DNA from: Apostichopus japonicus
Lineage: Eukaryota; Echinodermata; Holothuroidea; Aspidochirotida; Stichopodidae
Direction of reading: 5' to 3'
Length of the DNA: 36,000 nt
NCBI RefSeq assembly: GCF_037975245.1
Contig: NC_092565.1
Span: 23,519,499-23,555,498, forward strand
The notes below the pieces were generated by a model, which did no database searches, was not told the DNA's origin, and saw nothing but the letters and a program-made list of their open reading frames with translations. Position numbers and translations under genes: made by a program. This document shows, in pieces, positions 35,776 to 36,000 of the stretch. Numbering within the stretch: the stretch's first letter is position 1; each line of letters opens with the position of its first letter.

Positions 35776-36000
35776 TACATACAGTTATCAATGAAAGAAA
35801 TTATGATTTTATGAAATGGAAATTGTTTTAATACCGATTCAAAGCATACCGTTGCTTTAAGGTTGAACGTCTCTTAACCTTTGTTGCTATCTCTTGCTGA
35901 AAACATGTTTATGCCATATATTTTGTCTCAAAAATGGTATGAATAACTGTTAATTTCCTGTATAAGTTTGTCCAATTACATTTATATTTGTTATTTTGCG
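35776..36000. other. Unannotated AT-rich DNA at window end
   Basis: No recognisable feature after the 12-bp satellite. Confidence 0.6.

Noticed and set aside
34830-35780. 316-codon minus-strand ORF of Leu-Tyr-Ile-Ser repeats
   Set aside because: It is a direct reading of a 12-bp satellite; a period divisible by three keeps frames open, and no non-repetitive protein part exists.

Overview
The window reads as non-coding nuclear DNA from a metazoan, probably a marine invertebrate; I cannot name the species. It is AT-rich, with long TA microsatellites, several minisatellites, tRNA-derived and LINE-like relics, and no dense, consistently oriented ORFs. Nothing looks bacterial, viral or organellar. 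No ORF outside the repeats exceeds about 122 codons, roughly what chance gives in 36 kb of this composition, and I recognise no complete protein-coding gene. I treat it as intergenic or long-intron DNA, so there is no operon or pathway to describe.

Layout. 0-9 kb: mostly unique AT-rich DNA with a TA tract, five poly-C runs, one weak exon candidate (2161-2280, minus), and a probable internally deleted LINE relic on the minus strand (about 7195-7710). 9-12 kb: a GC-rich hairpin block, the first poly-G runs, a tRNA-like head followed by eight roughly 47-bp units most of which carry a pol III B-box-like motif (10635-11070), and a second GC-rich structured block (11630-11850). 12-17.5 kb: largely unique, with a perfect 20-bp palindrome, a class-II tRNA-like 3' fragment on the minus strand and a double-hairpin GC-rich element (16700-16790).

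17.6-18.6 kb: a 52-bp minisatellite of 19 copies, part of it organised as a 208-bp higher-order repeat. 19.0 kb: a pure TA tract. 22.5-24.9 kb: a degenerate GAGTAC array, a purine-rich array with a 117-bp duplicated block, and a CpG-dense GTACGC array. 28.9-29.8 kb: a tRNA-like relic, a 64-68-bp tandem repeat and a TA tract bounded by about 38-bp inverted repeats. 31.2-32.3 kb: a TA tract ending in a palindrome, and a second GAGTAC array. 34.8-35.8 kb: a 12-bp satellite of about 82 copies whose long ORFs follow from its period.

The most notable signals are the perfectly sorted polarity of long poly-C and poly-G runs (all C before 6 kb, all G after 9.7 kb), the tandem array of B-box-like motifs, the higher-order minisatellite, the palindromic TA element, and a strong excess of the 8-mer TGACGTCA (nine exact copies without shared flanks). 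I found no convincing new protein-coding system.
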